Shown in pieces: positions 34,622-44,274 of a stretch of DNA of 64,000 bases. The DNA comes from Tachypleus tridentatus (Eukaryota > Arthropoda > Merostomata > Xiphosura > Limulidae). Under the pieces are notes generated by a model that saw nothing but the letters and a program-made list of their open reading frames with translations, did not search any database and was not told where the DNA came from. Both the position numbers and the translations under genes were made by a program. The stretch is taken from positions 62,553,576 through 62,617,575 of the forward strand of contig NC_134830.1 in NCBI RefSeq assembly GCF_004210375.1, in the 5' to 3' direction. The number at the start of each line of letters is the position of its first letter. Position 1 is the stretch's first letter.

Positions 34622-34895
34622 CGAGGCCAGGTGGATTAAAGCTTTCGACTGGTAATCTGAGGGTCGCAGGATCGAATCCCGGTCACACCAAACGTACTCG
34701 CCCTTTCAGTCGTGGGGGCATTATAAAATGACGGTCACTCTCACTATTCGCTAGTAAAAGAGTAGCCCAAGAGTTGGCAGTGGGTGATGATGACTAGTTG
34801 CCTTCTCTCTAGTCTTACACTGCTAAATTATGGGCTGGTTAGTGCAGATAGCCCTCAAGTAGCTTTGTGCGAAATTCCAAAACAAACAAACAAAA
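34622..34895 (+). repeat. tRNA-derived SINE, family A, with an inverted tail scrap at its 5' end
   Basis: gaggccaggtggattaaagc, the B box ggatcgaatcccgg, the body, and the end tgtgcgaaattccaaaac. Just before it, 34600-34625 is the reverse complement of the family tail (gaatttcgcacaaagctact), replacing the first bases of the head. Confidence 0.88.
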
Positions 34896-35103
34896 TATGA
34901 ATTTAGTTTAATTTTTAAATATAATTAAAGGTTTGATATTTAAAAAAATATTTCTAAGTTTTAACTGTTTTATAAACTGAAAATGTTATATTGAATTATA
35001 AAACTGATTTGTATGAACATTAAAGAAATTGTTAATATAATTTTTGGATACAGAAAGATAGCGAGAACTAATCTTTACTTTTATACTAACTGAATTGAAA
35101 TTT

Positions 35104-35200
35104 TAACGTTTGGTTAACTATATATATATACAAGCATTTTTTTTTTTAAATTATAACTTTAATGTGAAGTTATTGGTCATTAAAGTCCTCGTGATTTTCT
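35104..35200. repeat. Segment duplicated next to two SINEs, copy 1
   Basis: tatatatacaagcattttt, then taatgtgaagttattggtca, then ttaaagtcctcgtgattttc. It is nearly identical to 40955-41055, and both copies sit directly upstream of a minus-strand family-A SINE. Confidence 0.85.
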
Positions 35201-35209
35201 TTTTTTTTT

Positions 35210-35405
35210 TTTTAATTTTCGCACAAAGCTACTCGAGGGCTATCTGTGCTAGTTGTTCCTAATTTAGCAGTGTAAGACTAGAGGGAAAGCAGCTAGTCAT
35301 CACCACCCACCGCCAACTCTTGGGCTACTCTTTAACAGACGAATAGTGCGATTGACAGTCACATTATAACGCCCCACGGCTGGGAGGGCGAGCATGTTTG
35401 GCGGG
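35210..35405 (-). repeat. tRNA-derived SINE, family A, head missing
   Basis: Starts ttttcgcacaaagctactcg and runs through gcgagcatgtttggcggg, where homology to the tRNA-like head stops. Confidence 0.88.
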
Positions 35406-36100
35406 ATTTTCTTTTGAATTAAAGGTTGATGGACTTTCCGTGTAAAGAAGATGAAAATTGTAGGTGAAGCTAAATATAAAGAAACTCAATTATTCCCTCT
35501 TTATTTGTTTATTTCTTTGTTTCTGAAAAAAGAACATAAAGTGCAGTTTGGGCCAATAAAGTATGTAATATATTGAAATATATTACTTCAGATAATATAT
35601 TGGTGAGAACGAATGAATATATTAAACGAATATCATTTAGATAATAGGATGGACAAGATGCTCCAGTTTTTAATGTAGCCAACCCAACAACTTTTAAGCA
35701 TTAAGAACATTCAATTTATCATCAGCCTTGATGGTTGGAGCTTTTACATTAAGTTGCTTAGATAATAGACACGAATACTATATTTTGATAAGAATAAAAT
35801 GTTTGAGTGAGATATAAAATATTGTAAGATACTGTCGTGAAATGAGACTTTAATGACATGGTCATTTTGACCTGTTCTTGATATGTAAATAGGCTCCGTT
35901 TTCAATAAATGAAAGTAGAGGTCTAACCAAGTAAATTATCGCGAAGTAGGGGATAAAACAGATCACAACTTTACAAATTATTCTTTTAAACATTCAGAGT
36001 AATTAATATAAATACCTTAATTTTGCTATACTATTTATTAGTCATATCTGTTTGTCATGAGATGATTATAAAACTTGCTTTTTTCAATGTTTATATGTTT
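35406..36100. other. No feature seen
   Basis: AT-rich spacer with no repeat family or exon recognised. Confidence 0.35.
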
Positions 36101-36102
36101 GT

Positions 36103-36222
36103 AATTAAACACAATGCTGCACAATGGGCTGGCTATCTGTGCTCTGCCCATCACGGCTATCGAAAATCAGTTTCTAGCGTTGTAAGTGCGCATACATTTC
36201 GTTGTGCTACTGGAAGGGGTAA
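36103..36222 (-). repeat. tRNA-derived SINE, family B, TGTGCTTAA-type tail
   Basis: attaaacacaatgctgcaca, gctatctgtgctctgcccat, atcagtttctagcgttgtaa, ending gtgctactggaagggg. Confidence 0.75.
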
Positions 36223-36224
36223 AG

Positions 36225-36670
36225 TAGTTATGTGCAAATTTTTTCTGTCATAGATTGTCTATTTAATACGATCAGAAAGGCGTTTGTAAAAAGGTATAGA
36301 AGAGGGTCGTGCGCGGAGGTTTCCGACGTTTCAGTGTCATATCGATTATGGGTTTTTATTTTAATTTTTTTAAGACACCGATTGTGGGAGATTCGGGACA
36401 TTTTAAAACATTATCGGGGTATGGACCTCGTGTTTCAGTGCCTAGATACGTCTGTAGTATGGGCATTTTCCTTGAGTTTTGGTGTTGGAGTGAAACTAGT
36501 GTAGATACAAGTTTGCACAACCGTATGATGTATAATTTATCATATCGAATTAACGCTCGAGTATTTTTATAATACAATTTTTTTAATTTTTAATTTTTTT
36601 AATACAATAATTTTTGTAATAATTTTGTCTTATAAAATGAACGTTTGGTCGTCTCAAGGCAGTTTGTTTG
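36225..36670. other. Unassigned sequence
   Basis: Two overlapping short + frames and one minus frame exist here, but none has a recognisable domain or splice context. Confidence 0.3.
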
Positions 36671-36674
36671 TTTA

Positions 36675-36943
36675 CTTGTTTTGAATTTCACGCAAAGCTT
36701 CTGGAGGGTTGTCTGCGCTAGCCGTCCCTAATTTAGCAGTGTAAGACTAGAGGGAAGGCAGCTAATTATCACCACCCACCGCAAACTCTTGGGTTACTCT
36801 TTACCTACGAATAGTGGGATTGACCGTAACATTATAACGCCCCACGGCTGAAAGGGCCAGTATGTTTGGTGCGACAGGGATTCGAACTCGCGATCCTCAG
36901 ATTACAAGTCGAACGCCTTATCCCACCTAGCCATGCCGGGTCC
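36675..36943 (-). repeat. tRNA-derived SINE, family A, full length
   Basis: Starts ttgaatttcacgcaaagctt and ends cacctagccatgccgggtcc. The B box in reverse is gggattcgaactcgcgat. Confidence 0.93.
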
Positions 36944-37233
36944 TCAAGGCAATTAACAGGTAATATAATAAAACAAAAATATTCGTAACCGTTGTTTTCA
37001 AAACCGGAAGACTTGAAATATTCCATTTACATATTCATATTATTTTATTTACATTGCGAAGATGTTATTTATTGTACCATATTAATAAAGTGGAATATTC
37101 GAACTAATGAAATAATCTAAACAATATATCATTTTTAAAGATTTCGAATGGGGTTAGTTATGATTGCCAAAAATTCAGAGAGCAAACAATTCGACTTTTC
37201 ACTTTTTTAAAGCTGCTTGATAACGAGGAAAAT

Positions 37234-37969
37234 TAATGTCAAATATGTTTCAAGATATAATGTTTTATATACATTTGTATATCTTATATTAATGACAAAT
37301 ATGTTTCAAGATATAATGTTTTATATACATTTGTATATCTTATATTAATGACAAATATGTTTCAAGATATAATGTTTTATATACATTTGTATATCTTATA
37401 TTAATGACAAATATGTTTCAAGATATAATGTTTTATATACGTTTGTATATCTTATATTAATGACAAATATGTTTTAAGATATAATGTTTCATATACATTT
37501 GTATATCTTATATTTATGACAAATATGTTTCAAGATATAATGTTTTATATACATTTGTATATCTTATATTAATGACAAATATGTTTCAAGATATAATGTT
37601 TTATATACGTTTGTATATCTTATATTAATGACAAATATGTTTTAAGATATAATGTTTTATATACATTTGTATATCTTATATTAATGACAAATATGTTTCA
37701 AGATATAATGTTTTATATACATTTGTATATCTTATATTAATGACAAATATGTTTCAAGATACCATATGTTTTATATACATTTGTATATCTTATATTAATG
37801 ACAAATATGTTTCAAAATACCATATGTTTTATATACATTTGTATATCTTATATTAATGACAAATATGTTTCAAAATACCATATGTTTTATATACATTTGT
37901 ATATCTTATATTAATGACAAATATGTTTCAAAATACCATATGTTTTATATACATTTGTATATCTTATAT
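37234..37969. repeat. Minisatellite array, 56/58-bp unit, about 13 copies
   Basis: The unit runs aatgacaaatatgtttcaag, atataatgttttatatacat, ttgtatatcttatatt. The last four or so units replace tataatg with taccatatg and are 58 bp. Each unit holds a palindrome, atataca-tt-tgtatat. Copies are nearly identical, so expansion was recent. Confidence 0.95.
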
Positions 37970-38039
37970 CTTGTTTCAAGCAGTTAAAAGTGTATAGAAA
38001 AATAGGTTAAACACGTCGTTAATAAGTTACTTTTTTGAC

Positions 38040-38580
38040 AAACAATTTTTATAAATGTAGGATGACCGAAAAGACTGAAACCGTGGTTGATTTGCACTAT
38101 TTTTTTGTAACTGTAGATGTTTGACTTTTTATAGCACTGTCAAAGCATGAGAAGGCTGAGTTATTCCTAGTATGTAGCAAATAAAATTCGTCCCAGCGGA
38201 AGGTTGCTGTCGAACGTAATGCATGCCATCCAGAGAGAGAGAAGAACATTACTCACACTGCTGTTGGGAAGCTACGCGTTAAATTTAAGGAGACTGGCAG
38301 TTTGGACCATTGACAATGACACGAACATGCTTCGCAGTGTTCAAACAGAATCGAAATACCGTTTCTAAACTTGTTTCGAATTACAAGAACATCATGTGGA
38401 GCACATACTGTAAAAGTCGTTGAACTGCTTATGGTTCCAGACGTATCGAACATCTTGTAGGATAGCTTGCCGTTGAAATGAACCGGTGGAGACAACATTT
38501 CGACACACTGTATTGAATAACAGAACATGATGAAGATTTACGTTAGTGTGTCACAAACCTTCGTCGTTTCGATAATCTGT
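38040..38580 (+). pseudogene. Decayed transposase-like sequence (helix-turn-helix part)
   Basis: Broken frames on the + strand read AELFLVCSK, then VAVERNACHPERE, then THTAVGKLRVKFKETGSLDH. The ETGS stretch after a basic helix resembles the N-terminal DNA-binding part of Tc1/mariner-superfamily or DUF4817-type transposases. Stops follow immediately and no catalytic motif was found. The assignment is tentative. Confidence 0.4.
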
Positions 38581-38589
38581 ATGTGTGTA

Positions 38590-39680
38590 AGACATCTTTT
38601 GAAGTTTATATTTCTGCCCCCTCCTCCCTAAAGAGGTCAATATTTTACCACGGGGAAAGGTGTTGTTAGGCTTTCGTATAAATGAGATGATTTTAAAGTC
38701 ACATTCACTAATGACTAGTGCTACTGTGAAAATATTTATGAGTTAATCTGAAATAATTCCAAACAGCCTAACCATCGATGAAAATTTCGAACTGTTAGAC
38801 AGTCGTCTCCTAATTCTACAACATTACTCTATATGAGTAATTGGAAGGTCTAATTTAGAAGTTATTAAACATTTAGAAATAAAATACTAAGTTAAACACC
38901 AAATCTAGAACAAATAACATTCCATCATGAACATCATCAGAATGTATTCCAGGGGGACGACAGCCCCATCCTGCTGACTGCCATGCTTACCACATTTATG
39001 CATGTACTTTGAATTTGGTAGAGTCTTAGGTTTGTTTTCGTTTATTAGTTTTCGACAACTAAATTGACATGAATTAAACAACATTTTAATTGAATTATCC
39101 AATAGTAGTGATCTAATATGAATTCACGTTCACTACATATAACACTAAATGGGATTTGTACTTCATCATTTTATACCTTCTAAAATTAACATTTTATTTA
39201 CTCGCATAATTTATGTCTTTTCATCGAATTGTTTAAGTCGATCACATTTCCTCTTGTGACTTTCAAGCAAACCACAAAGTGTAATTATTAATTCATAGCT
39301 TATCTAAGAATAGATTAGCTATTGGTCTTTTGTCATTGTTGGTTGGGTGTTGGAAAGGATGAGCAGCCTTAACTCATTAAAGAGAAGGAAGAAGACGTTC
39401 TAACTACTTTTAGCAACGCATGTACCATTACGAATTTATTACCAACCTAGATTTCTATGAATAACTTGTTTCTTACAAAAATAAAACTGTGCAGAAGATA
39501 TTGTTATAGATTCATGACTGTACTCTCTGTGGAGTTTATAACTTCAGATAATACTTTATCTATTGTTTAAGATTTTCATCAAATATACATCATTTGATAC
39601 TGTTTACGACGCTACAAAAGACATTTGAATAAAATACTATCAGGATATTGAATTATTTACCTTCGGGAAATGATTATTAA
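38590..39680. other. No feature seen
   Basis: Unassigned AT-rich spacer. Confidence 0.35.
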
Positions 39681-39683
39681 TGT

Positions 39684-39803
39684 GTATGTGTGTTTTCTTA
39701 TAGCATAGCCACATCTGGCTATCTGCTGAGTCCACCGAAGGGAATCGAATCCCTGATTTTAGCGTTGTAATTTCGTAGGCTTACCGCTGTACCAGCGGAT
39801 GAT
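39684..39803 (-). repeat. tRNA-derived SINE, family B, full length
   Basis: gtgtgttttcttatagcata, gctgagtccaccgaagggaa, the B box tcgaatccctgattttagcg, ending ccgctgtaccagcgg. Confidence 0.88.
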
Positions 39804-39896
39804 ATAATTATTAATAAAATCGAAAGTAAAATATATAACAAAATTTCAATTTAATGCTATAGAGAAAATTCATTTTGCAATTTTGAGAAAGGGTTT

Positions 39897-40138
39897 GGTT
39901 GGTATCTGCGCTAGCCGTCCCTAATTTAGCAGTGTAAAGCTAGAGGGAAGGCAGCTAGTCATCACCACTCACCGCCAACTCTTGAGCTACTCTTTTCTCA
40001 ACGAATAGTGGGATTGACCCCGTCACTTTATAACGCCCCCACGGCTGAAAAGGCGAGCATGTTTGATGTGACGAGGATTCGAACCAGGGATCCTCGCATT
40101 GCGAATCGAGTATCTTAACCCCCTGGCTATGCCGGGCC
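39897..40138 (-). repeat. tRNA-derived SINE, family A, tail truncated
   Basis: ggtatctgcgctagccgtcc through to ccctggctatgccgggcctt. The B box in reverse is gattcgaaccagggatc. Confidence 0.92.
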
Positions 40139-40159
40139 TTGAAAAAGGGAAAAACCTAT

Positions 40160-40845
40160 TAAGTTGAAGACCGTACAGTGTTAATTCCTTATGTTAAGCG
40201 ACTGTCACAATTAATAAACAAAAGAAAGGTTTATCAACAGAATGGAAATTTCAATATTACATGTTATTACTCTTGCTCCCCACTCCGGGTATTACAATCA
40301 GGTCCTTGTGTGTTTGTGTGTCTGTGTTTTGGAGTGCGTTCCTCGAAAACTAATAAACGAATGTACACGAAATTTATAAATAAGATGGGAAGTCAGTATG
40401 GAACAGTTCTCCCCGGATGTGGTTCGGATCTGATACTGGATTCAGATTCTGGATCAGTTTTAAGTATTTTTTTTTATAATTGGAAGAAAGAGCATTTTCA
40501 CGATTTTGAGTTAATAATTCTGTGAAATGTGATCCGATTTGCGTTAAATTTCATGGGCACATCAAAGTAGTACTCATCAAACTATATTAGATGATCCGTA
40601 TCGTTGAACATAGTGGATCTGAGAAGGATTTTCTGAGTTTTCAAAGGTGAAATTTGACGTTATCCAAAAAAAAACATTCAGTTTCAAAAATAAGAGGCAG
40701 GACGAGGAATTTGACTGTGCTTGTTTTTGAAGTGAATATATCTCCATTTTGTTTATTTACTAAATTTTTATAAATTACTTTATAATAAAGAGGATAACCT
40801 TTGTATTTGTATGGAGTTAAAATATCACAATCTTATTAGAATTAA
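40160..40845. other. Unassigned, possibly an old repeat related to 49500/50690
   Basis: The piece tttgtgtgtctgtgttttgg followed by cctcgaaaactaataaacga is reminiscent of the diverged repeat pair at 49.5 and 50.7 kb. No coding domain is seen. Confidence 0.3.
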
Positions 40846-40848
40846 AAC

Positions 40849-40926
40849 GATTCCCCTCGGTGAACTGGGCAGATAGCCCTTTGTGGCTTTGCTATGCGAA
40901 AAACACACACACACACACACACACAC
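40849..40926 (+). repeat. tRNA-derived SINE, family B, 3' part with (CA)n tail
   Basis: gattcccctcggtgaactgg, gcagatagccctttgtggct, then an ACAC run to 40926. Confidence 0.85.
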
Positions 40927-40954
40927 ATTAAAACGATTACGTCAAACGTAATTA

Positions 40955-41055
40955 CGTATATATATATATATATATATATACAAGCATTTTTTAAAATTAT
41001 AATTCTAATGTGAAGTTACTGGTCATTAAAGTCCTCGTGATTTTCTTTTGTTGTT
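40955..41055. repeat. Segment duplicated next to two SINEs, copy 2
   Basis: A (TA)n run, then caagcattttttaaaattat, ctaatgtgaagttactggtc and attaaagtcctcgtgatttt. Matches 35104-35200. Confidence 0.85.
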
Positions 41056-41061
41056 TTTTGT

Positions 41062-41329
41062 CTTTGAATTTTCGCACAAAGTTACTCGAGGTCCATCTGT
41101 GCTAGCCGTCCCTAATTTAGCAGTGTGAGACTAGAGGGAAGGCAGCTAGCCATCACCACCCACCGCCAACTTTTGGGCTACTCTTTTACCAACGAATAGT
41201 GGGATTGACCGTCACATTATAACGCCCCCACGGCTGAAAGGGCGAGCATGTTTGGTGCGGCCGGGATTTGAACCCGCGACCCTTGGATTATGAGTCGAAC
41301 GCCTTAACACACTTGGCCATGCCGGGCCT
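41062..41329 (-). repeat. tRNA-derived SINE, family A, full length
   Basis: Starts gaattttcgcacaaagttac and ends cttggccatgccgggcct. It is among the best preserved copies and useful as a reference for the family. Confidence 0.95.
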
Positions 41330-41393
41330 ATTATACTGTAAGAAACATTAGTTTTGAACTTATTGTATTATATTATTTATATACACAAAAAAG

Positions 41394-41515
41394 ACCCCAG
41401 TGGCTCAGCGGTATGTCTGCGGACTTACAACGCTAAAATCAGGGGTTCGTTTTCCCTCGGTGAGCTCAGCAGATAGCCCGATGTGGTTTTGCTATAAGAA
41501 AAACACACAAACACA
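41394..41515 (+). repeat. tRNA-derived SINE, family B, full length
   Basis: accccagtggctcagcggta, tgtctgcggacttacaacgc, ggggttcgttttccctcggt, cagcagatagcccgatgtgg, then a CA-rich tail. Reference-quality copy. Confidence 0.93.
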
Positions 41516-41794
41516 CGAAATATCATTATAAAAATAAACTTCCTACAAACTCATAAGAGAGATTCTATGCCAAGAAAAGGTACTTAACAAACAAAATGAG
41601 TATTTGTACTTACGTGATGGTTTAAAGTCACAGGAGTTTTCACGTAGAAAAACAAAACTTATCGATTTAAGTCAGATAAGTATTTCAAAGGACCATAAGG
41701 TACCATCCAGTAATAACGATTCTCTCATGTAATACTGCACTTCGCCACTGATACAACTTGCTGTTCATTTATATAGTGACTGATTATTAGAAAT

Positions 41795-41905
41795 TAAGCA
41801 CAAAGCTACACAATGGGCTATCTGTGCTCTGTCCACCACGGGTATCGAAATGCGGTTTCTAGCAGTGAGTCCGCAGACATACTTTTTTGCCATTAAAGGG
41901 GATTA
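41795..41905 (-). repeat. tRNA-derived SINE, family B, TGTGCTTAA-type tail
   Basis: attaagcacaaagctacaca, atgggctatctgtgctctgt, ccaccacgggtatcgaaatg, ending in gccattaaagggg. Confidence 0.85.
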
Positions 41906-41909
41906 TTTG

Positions 41910-42830
41910 CGTGTGTCGCAATTAGCTTAAAACGAAGCCTGGACAGTTTTCAAAACGAAACACATAACTTGTGGCAACCAGTACATTTTCACAAACTGAG
42001 TTCCATGTGTCAATCAAATTAATGTGTTGTTTATCGTAATTGATACTTATTTGTTGATACTAAAGAAAAAATCTAAGACTCATTGTATGCATCTTAATTC
42101 TTTTCAATTATGTTATCAAAACGATTTCTTTTGGTTTTGTGTATTACTTACAGAGCTTTGAACTTTAATACGAAAAACGTCTATTTTAGGCTGTAAGTCT
42201 TTGTAAGCTGAAGCTTCTACTTCGTTTTTGTGGAAGGAAAACTATAATTGATATTTATTCTGTAAACCTTGTTTCTAAAGATATGTTGAAAAGTCTAAGA
42301 TGTACTGACGTCAAAGATGGTTGTAATTTTCTTTTTTTGCTACCCTGAGGGAGAAATCTAACACGTACCAATCTTCTCGTGGTCTGTATACCACTTGCGT
42401 CAAACAGTTTTGAGATTAATAAGATAATTTTGTCAGGTTTAAACAGTAAACAAGTTATTTATGGTAAAAAATACTTGAAGTAGAAAGATACTTCTCAGAA
42501 AGTAAACCTTCTTGCAAGTTTAATTAAACGCGCCTTTAAAAAAACGACAAAGAAATAGTTATTTTTATCAACCCACCAGGTAGAATCTGTTAGACACCAT
42601 ATTCGGAACAGTGCTTGAATGAATCATTGTTTGTTGCCATGACAACAATAGCTCACTATGAGAAAGAAAAATGTATTTTCAGGAAATTCTTATATAAATG
42701 ACAAACATTATGTCTATTTATATATTATTCTTTCCAAATATCTTAGAACCAGTAACATGCAGTTTTTGGACTTTAGTTGTTGTTGTTTTTTACACTTTAG
42801 ATCATGTCAACATACGTAATATACATAACT
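41910..42830. other. No feature seen
   Basis: Unassigned spacer with no repeat or exon supported. Confidence 0.35.
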
Positions 42831-42832
42831 AG

Positions 42833-43078
42833 GGCCCCGGCATGGCCAGGTGGTTAAGGTGCTCAACTCGTAATCTTAGGGTCGCGGGTTCGAATCTCCA
42901 GCACACGAAACATACTCGACCTTTCAGTTGTGAGGGCGTTATATGTTACGGTCAATTCCGCTATTGGTTGGTAAAAGAGTAGCCCAAGTGTTGGCGGCGG
43001 GTGATGATGACTAGCTGTCTTACTTCTAGTCTTACACTGCTAAATTAGGGACGACTATAACAGGTAGCTCTTTTCTAA
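42833..43078 (+). repeat. tRNA-derived SINE, family A
   Basis: ggccccggcatggccaggtg, the B box gcgggttcgaatctcc, ggtaaaagagtagcccaagt, ggtgatgatgactagctgtc, aggtagctc. The last part of the tail is missing. Confidence 0.92.
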
Positions 43079-43079
43079 A

Positions 43080-43695
43080 GTATCAAACATGTTAGATTGG
43101 GTAACAACAAAGGTACATTTTCTCGGGGCATGTTTAAGTGCAGTATACCGAGGAAGCATCCTAATAAGGTAACATGCTCTTTCGCTCGCGCTATCAATTT
43201 TCTTTTAGTAGAACCATGTAACCTTGCTTACAACAAGGACAAGTAAATTTATAACAAACATAAATGGTGAGGGTAAAGTAGAAATCTAGTCATTAAATAT
43301 AAAGAAAGTTTGTAGGCAACGATTAGGCTTAAATACACCCATCTCAACTCTAATGTGGACAACCCCTCTCAATAATATTCTTTAGTTGGTTTTTAACAAT
43401 TAAAGTGTTTTGACAAATACATGATAATCTGATAATTACAGGATACTTAGATGCTTCAAATACTCTGGTGAACTAACACTTCGTTTGTTTAATAATTATG
43501 AAGTTTTCTCTTGGTAAGAATATAGGTTAGTCATTCTTGTATAAACGAATTAAATGGTATTGAATTGTCATATAAGGCCTCATATGAGATAGATAATTTA
43601 TAAACAATGGACCAATATTATAACTAAGTTTCTTTAAACGAATTAGGATAAAGCTTACAAAATATTAATATAAGCCTGTAAATGTTATATTGTGG
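43080..43695. other. No feature seen
   Basis: AT-rich spacer. Confidence 0.35.
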
Positions 43696-43702
43696 TACAA
43701 TT

Positions 43703-43965
43703 TGCACAGCCAGGTTATTAAGGCACCCGACTCGTAATCTAAGGGTCGCAGTTTCGATTCCCCGTCACGTCAAACATGTTTGCTCTTTTAGCCGTGGAGG
43801 CGTTATAATGTGGCTATCAATCCCACTAATACTTGGTAAAAGAGTATCCCAAGAGTTGGCGGTGGATGGTGATGACTAGTTGCCTTTCCTCTAGTCTTAC
43901 AATGCTAAATTTGGGAGGACTAGCACAGATAGCCCTCTTGTAGCTTTGCGAAAAATTCAAAATAA
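43703..43965 (+). repeat. tRNA-derived SINE, family A
   Basis: cacagccaggttattaaggc, the B box cagtttcgattccccg, ggtggatggtgatgactagt, ending tagctttgcgaaaaattcaa. Confidence 0.9.
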
Positions 43966-44062
43966 AATACACAATGCGCATTAAAAATTGTTGTTATCGT
44001 TACTGAATTAAGTATCCGAAAAAGAAAACTTATCATCTTCCTTCTCTCTTATTCTGTAAACA

Positions 44063-44273
44063 TCACACAATTTTTTCTTTGTTCAAATATTGGAAAATTT
44101 GCGAAGACTGACCAGAATTTTCGGTGATGCTAAAGGTATCGTCAACATACTTACGATAGAACAGAAGTGTACATTGTTGTGGGCAATTGTCTAACCGATG
44201 TTTTTTCGTGAGAACATGAAAAGAATTGGCTAAAGATGGCGCCAGTTTCGAACCCAAGGCGACACCATCGACC
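44063..44273 (-). pseudogene. Penelope-like reverse transcriptase fragment, second lineage
   Basis: On the minus strand: VDGVALGSKLAPSLANSF, then KKHRLDNCPQQCTLLFYRKY, then VDDTFSITENSGQSSQIF and QYLN. This is the motif-4 to motif-5 region of a PLE reverse transcriptase, including YVDD. The sequence between and around the motifs differs clearly from the element at 23.7-27.0 kb, so it comes from another family. Only about 70 codons remain, with no endonuclease seen. Confidence 0.8.
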
Positions 44274-44274
44274 T

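Noticed and set aside
36309..36572. 87-codon + frame and an overlapping 73-codon minus frame
   Set aside because: No domain, no splice context, and mutual overlap. Probably chance.
37234..37969. CRISPR-like array
   Set aside because: The units are contiguous without unique spacers, in a eukaryotic genome. It is a tandem repeat.
42833..42910. Genuine tRNA gene at SINE heads such as this one
   Set aside because: The tRNA-like heads continue into the shared SINE body and recur dozens of times. None has a free-standing cloverleaf followed by a terminator.
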